This document shows, in pieces, positions 62,701-64,000 of a stretch of 64,000 nucleotides of DNA. Every line of letters starts with the position of its first letter. The stretch's first letter is position 1. Source of the stretch: Macrosoma leucophasiata (taxonomy: Eukaryota > Arthropoda > Insecta > Lepidoptera > Hedylidae). A model generated the notes under the pieces. That model searched no databases. It had not been told where the DNA came from and saw only the letters and a list, made by a program, of their open reading frames with translations. The stretch is from the NCBI GenBank assembly GCA_036365455.1, contig JAWQUS010000032.1:15136001-15200000 (forward strand). Reading direction: 5' to 3'. The position numbers and the translations under genes were made by a program.

Positions 62701-64000
62701 ACTACCACTGTTTACGTAGGCAGTGTGTAACTGAGATAACGCTCTACGAAGTCGAAACTAGCCGATTATTTCATTCGAGAGATCGATATCCAATATTTCT
62801 TGCTGGGTAATATAGATTCTTAAATCTAGTTTTTTGAAGTTTAACTTTTTTACGCATGCTTGACTTGGACAGCTAGCTGATGAATGCGTGACTAGAGAGT
62901 TAGGAAAATAAAATCGGGAGAGGCTAATGGATGTTGAAAGGACGATATTAATAAGTCTACTGGTGATAGAGCTCGCGGACGTAGGCACCACCACATTACC
63001 TTATACACTTGCCGCTAAATGGTAGTTAGATGGTGATAAATGGTGTTCTGGTCAGGTGGTAATGTATGGCCCTGTAATTCCCGGCACAGAGTGGTAAAGC
63101 ATTTGCATTTTGAAACCTGGTTTTTGTGTGTCTATAGGCCGCAGTCAACACTTCACATCAATGTGCACTGCATGCTTGTTTGCCACCTTCATTAGGTACA
63201 TAAAAAAGTGAAGATAAAAAATGATGAAAAAACACGAGAGAGCTCATCACTACCAGTAACAAGCGTAGGCGCCATACGCTATTGATCTTCATCATAGAGG
63301 TCTACCACCAATTACTTACTATTGAATCCTAACATATATTATTAACATATAGCACATAGGTACATTGAGTCTCTAAAGAAAAATAATAATATGATATGTT
63401 CTTAGGTTTTCGCGAGCTACACTCATCGAAATAAAACTATTTTTACGAATTTATCTCGCGTATATTAAACTATTTTTTTTATAAAATCATTTTATTATAA
63501 TGATAATGTGAACATATTTTTTAAAGTCAGCTACATTATAGTTACTAATTCTTGTTTTCGAAGTATGAAAAATGTACTTAACGTAACGACTTATTTTTAT
63601 ATCTACTAAATATTTAATAAGCAAATTTCGGTCGGTCGAGCCGTTTTGGCTTGACATGAGATTTTTTTAATATTTTTAAATTTCTTAAGCTCAAATTCCT
63701 TTACAGATGCTCTCGAGCTATGTTAGCCAACCGCATATCCTACTGGTTGGGAGTCACCGGCCCCTCCTACACCGTGGACTCAGCTTGCTCCAGCTCCCTC
63801 TACGCCATGGAACACGCCTTCAGAGCCATCCGTGATGGCCACTGTGACGCTGCTATCGTCGGAGGATCCAATCTTTGCCTGCATCCTTATGTATCACTTC
63901 AATTCTCCAGGTAAGATTTCTCAATTTCTATTTATTTATTTATTGCCAGCATGTTCAATATACAGTTCATGATAAGGATGACATTATACACATCAAGTCA
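53572..64000 (+). CDS. FASN: FAS gene B: type I fatty acid synthase, 5' part (first four coding exons)
   Basis: Coding exons at 53572-53724, 54880-55072, 60048-60168 and 63707-63910; the rest lies beyond the window. The product would be cytosolic, dimeric fatty acid synthase, using acetyl- and malonyl-CoA and NADPH. Only the N-terminal half of the ketosynthase is visible. It starts in the family manner (GDEVLITGVSGYFPDSDSVV), continues through MDPMCRILLEKAYEAVIDAG, and includes the active-site VDSACSSSL with the nucleophile Cys. Intron positions and phases (0, 1, 2, 2) match gene A. Codons of these exons end in C or G more often than those of gene A, which suggests stronger codon selection or higher expression. 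Whether it is the main FASN or another lipid-synthesis paralogue cannot be told from this part. Confidence 0.93.
54390..54650 (+). repeat. SINE-like family A copy in gene B intron 1
   Basis: GGAGCTCGCGGGCGTAGGCC to TTCCATTACATAAAAAAA. Confidence 0.85.
54880..55072 (+). CDS. FASN: Gene B exon 2: KS domain
   Basis: Acceptor TGTCTTCCAG, donor GTACAG at 55073, phase 0 in and 1 out. Reads RRWKLAHPEIPQRTGKINNV ... FDASFFGVHFKQAHTMDPMC, the DP(Q/M).R.LLE..YEA.DAG block of all ketosynthases. Confidence 0.95.
55265..55718 (-). repeat. Two tandem family A SINE-like copies, reverse
   Basis: Copies at about 55265-55475 and 55480-55718, the second ending in ACTCTACCACCAGT. Confidence 0.83.
56590..56847. 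repeat. Dispersed repeat with CTCGAGAACG motif
   Basis: ATTGATGTTCGTTAGTCTCG, CTAAAACTCGAGAACG ... CGGGACAGCTAGTT. Related copies at 62228-62472 and, inverted, 39840-40050. Ends like the RTE-like tails (CAGCTAGT). Confidence 0.72.
57330..57835 (+). repeat. Family A SINE split by a family G insertion
   Basis: Family A 5' end (57330-57387, GGTGGTAAAGCTCCAGTGAC) and 3' end (57675-57835, GGCACAGAGGCATAACACCT) flank a family G unit (about 57395-57670). Confidence 0.7.
58790..59165. repeat. Diverged relative of the 8443-9180 retroelement
   Basis: GACGGACTAGGGGACGTCCG, GTTGGCGTGCTAGTGCTCTG and CGCCGGCGGGGTTGCGGATG parallel the 3' half of the element at 8443-9180. Confidence 0.75.
59460..59750 (-). 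repeat. SINE-like family A, near full-length, reverse
   Basis: TTTTTTTATGTTATGGAAGT to GCTTTACCACCAGTAA; about 300 nt before exon 3 of gene B. Confidence 0.86.
60048..60168 (+). CDS. FASN: Gene B exon 3: KS domain
   Basis: Acceptor ATTTCTTCAG, donor GTGAGT at 60169, phase 1 in and 2 out. Reads GFNPKELKNTKTGVFVGACF then SESEKTWFYEKMQVNGFGVT. The preceding intron is about 5 kb. Confidence 0.95.
61373..61725. repeat. Repeat family G, most complete copy
   Basis: AATGGCAACCCATTATACGT, CCCACTGCTGAGCACG ... CGACTGCTATCCATCGATAG ... CACACTACCCGACCGCGCCC ... CAGCCGCTGGGCCATGCGCG. Confidence 0.78.
62580..62780. repeat. Dispersed repeat shared with 39318-39505
   Basis: CTTCGGGTCTGTAGAGGGTC, TCTTTCGCACCTTACG and GAGATAACGCTCTACGAAGT; inverted relative of the earlier copy. 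Confidence 0.6.
62958..63206 (+). repeat. SINE-like family A copy in gene B intron 3
   Basis: CTACTGGTGATAGAGCTCGC to ACATAAAAAAG, with small deletions. Confidence 0.8.
63707..63910 (+). CDS. FASN: Gene B exon 4: KS active-site exon
   Basis: Acceptor CTTTACAG, donor GTAAGA at 63911, phase 2 in and out. Reads [20 protein letters not shown] then SACSSSLYAMEHAFRAIRDG. The nucleophile Cys is in SACSSS. The next intron starts at 63911 and runs off the window. Confidence 0.96.

Overview
The window reads as nuclear DNA of a moth or butterfly (Lepidoptera). It is AT-rich, its genes are split into many short exons with GT-AG introns, and introns and intergenic DNA are packed with short interspersed repeats: poly-A-tailed SINE-like units, tRNA-headed SINEs, palindromic MITEs and RTE-like tails beginning near 'CCCGCGGCTTCGCCCG'. 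The species assignment is inference; the exon structure and repeats are seen directly.

Two animal type I fatty acid synthase (FAS) paralogues lie head-to-tail on the + strand. FAS-like gene A fills 325-35775. I traced 37 exons that join in phase into 2,232 codons plus a stop; only the extreme N-terminal exon lies upstream of the window. Domain order is that of animal FAS: KS, linker, MAT, DH, pseudo-methyltransferase/pseudo-KR region, ER, KR, ACP, TE. FAS gene B starts at an ATG at 53572 and runs off the right edge; its first four coding exons (53572-53724, 54880-55072, 60048-60168, 63707-63910) are present. Where both genes can be compared, intron positions and phases match, so the pair looks like an old tandem duplication.

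The main result is that gene A looks like a multidomain pseudoenzyme. Frames and splice sites are intact throughout, but the catalytic residues are replaced in almost every domain. KS keeps its Cys but both His are gone (EAFGSG, SNIGYTE). DH His and Asp are both Asn. The KR dinucleotide motif and the Ser/Tyr segment are missing. ACP has no phosphopantetheine Ser (GVPDFKM). The TE nucleophile elbow is GYESG. ER has lost about 30 residues of its nucleotide-binding fold. Only the malonyl/acetyltransferase (MAT) domain keeps its full set (GHSLGE Ser, Arg, His). Gene B has an ordinary KS active site (VDSACSSSL) and looks like a working FAS as far as it can be seen.

Layout: 1-324 intron with repeats; 325-35775 gene A, including a decayed duplicate of an ER exon at 25151-25260, a 126-bp minisatellite at about 28.0-29.3 kb, a clean 15-bp-TSD retroelement at 8443-9180 and a LINE endonuclease-domain fragment at 33.5-33.9 kb; 35776-53571 intergenic DNA made almost wholly of repeats, with several large foldback elements and no convincing host gene; 53572-64000 the 5' part of gene B, whose second intron holds a five-copy local repeat. 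No CRISPR array, rRNA, bacterial operon or confident functional tRNA was seen.
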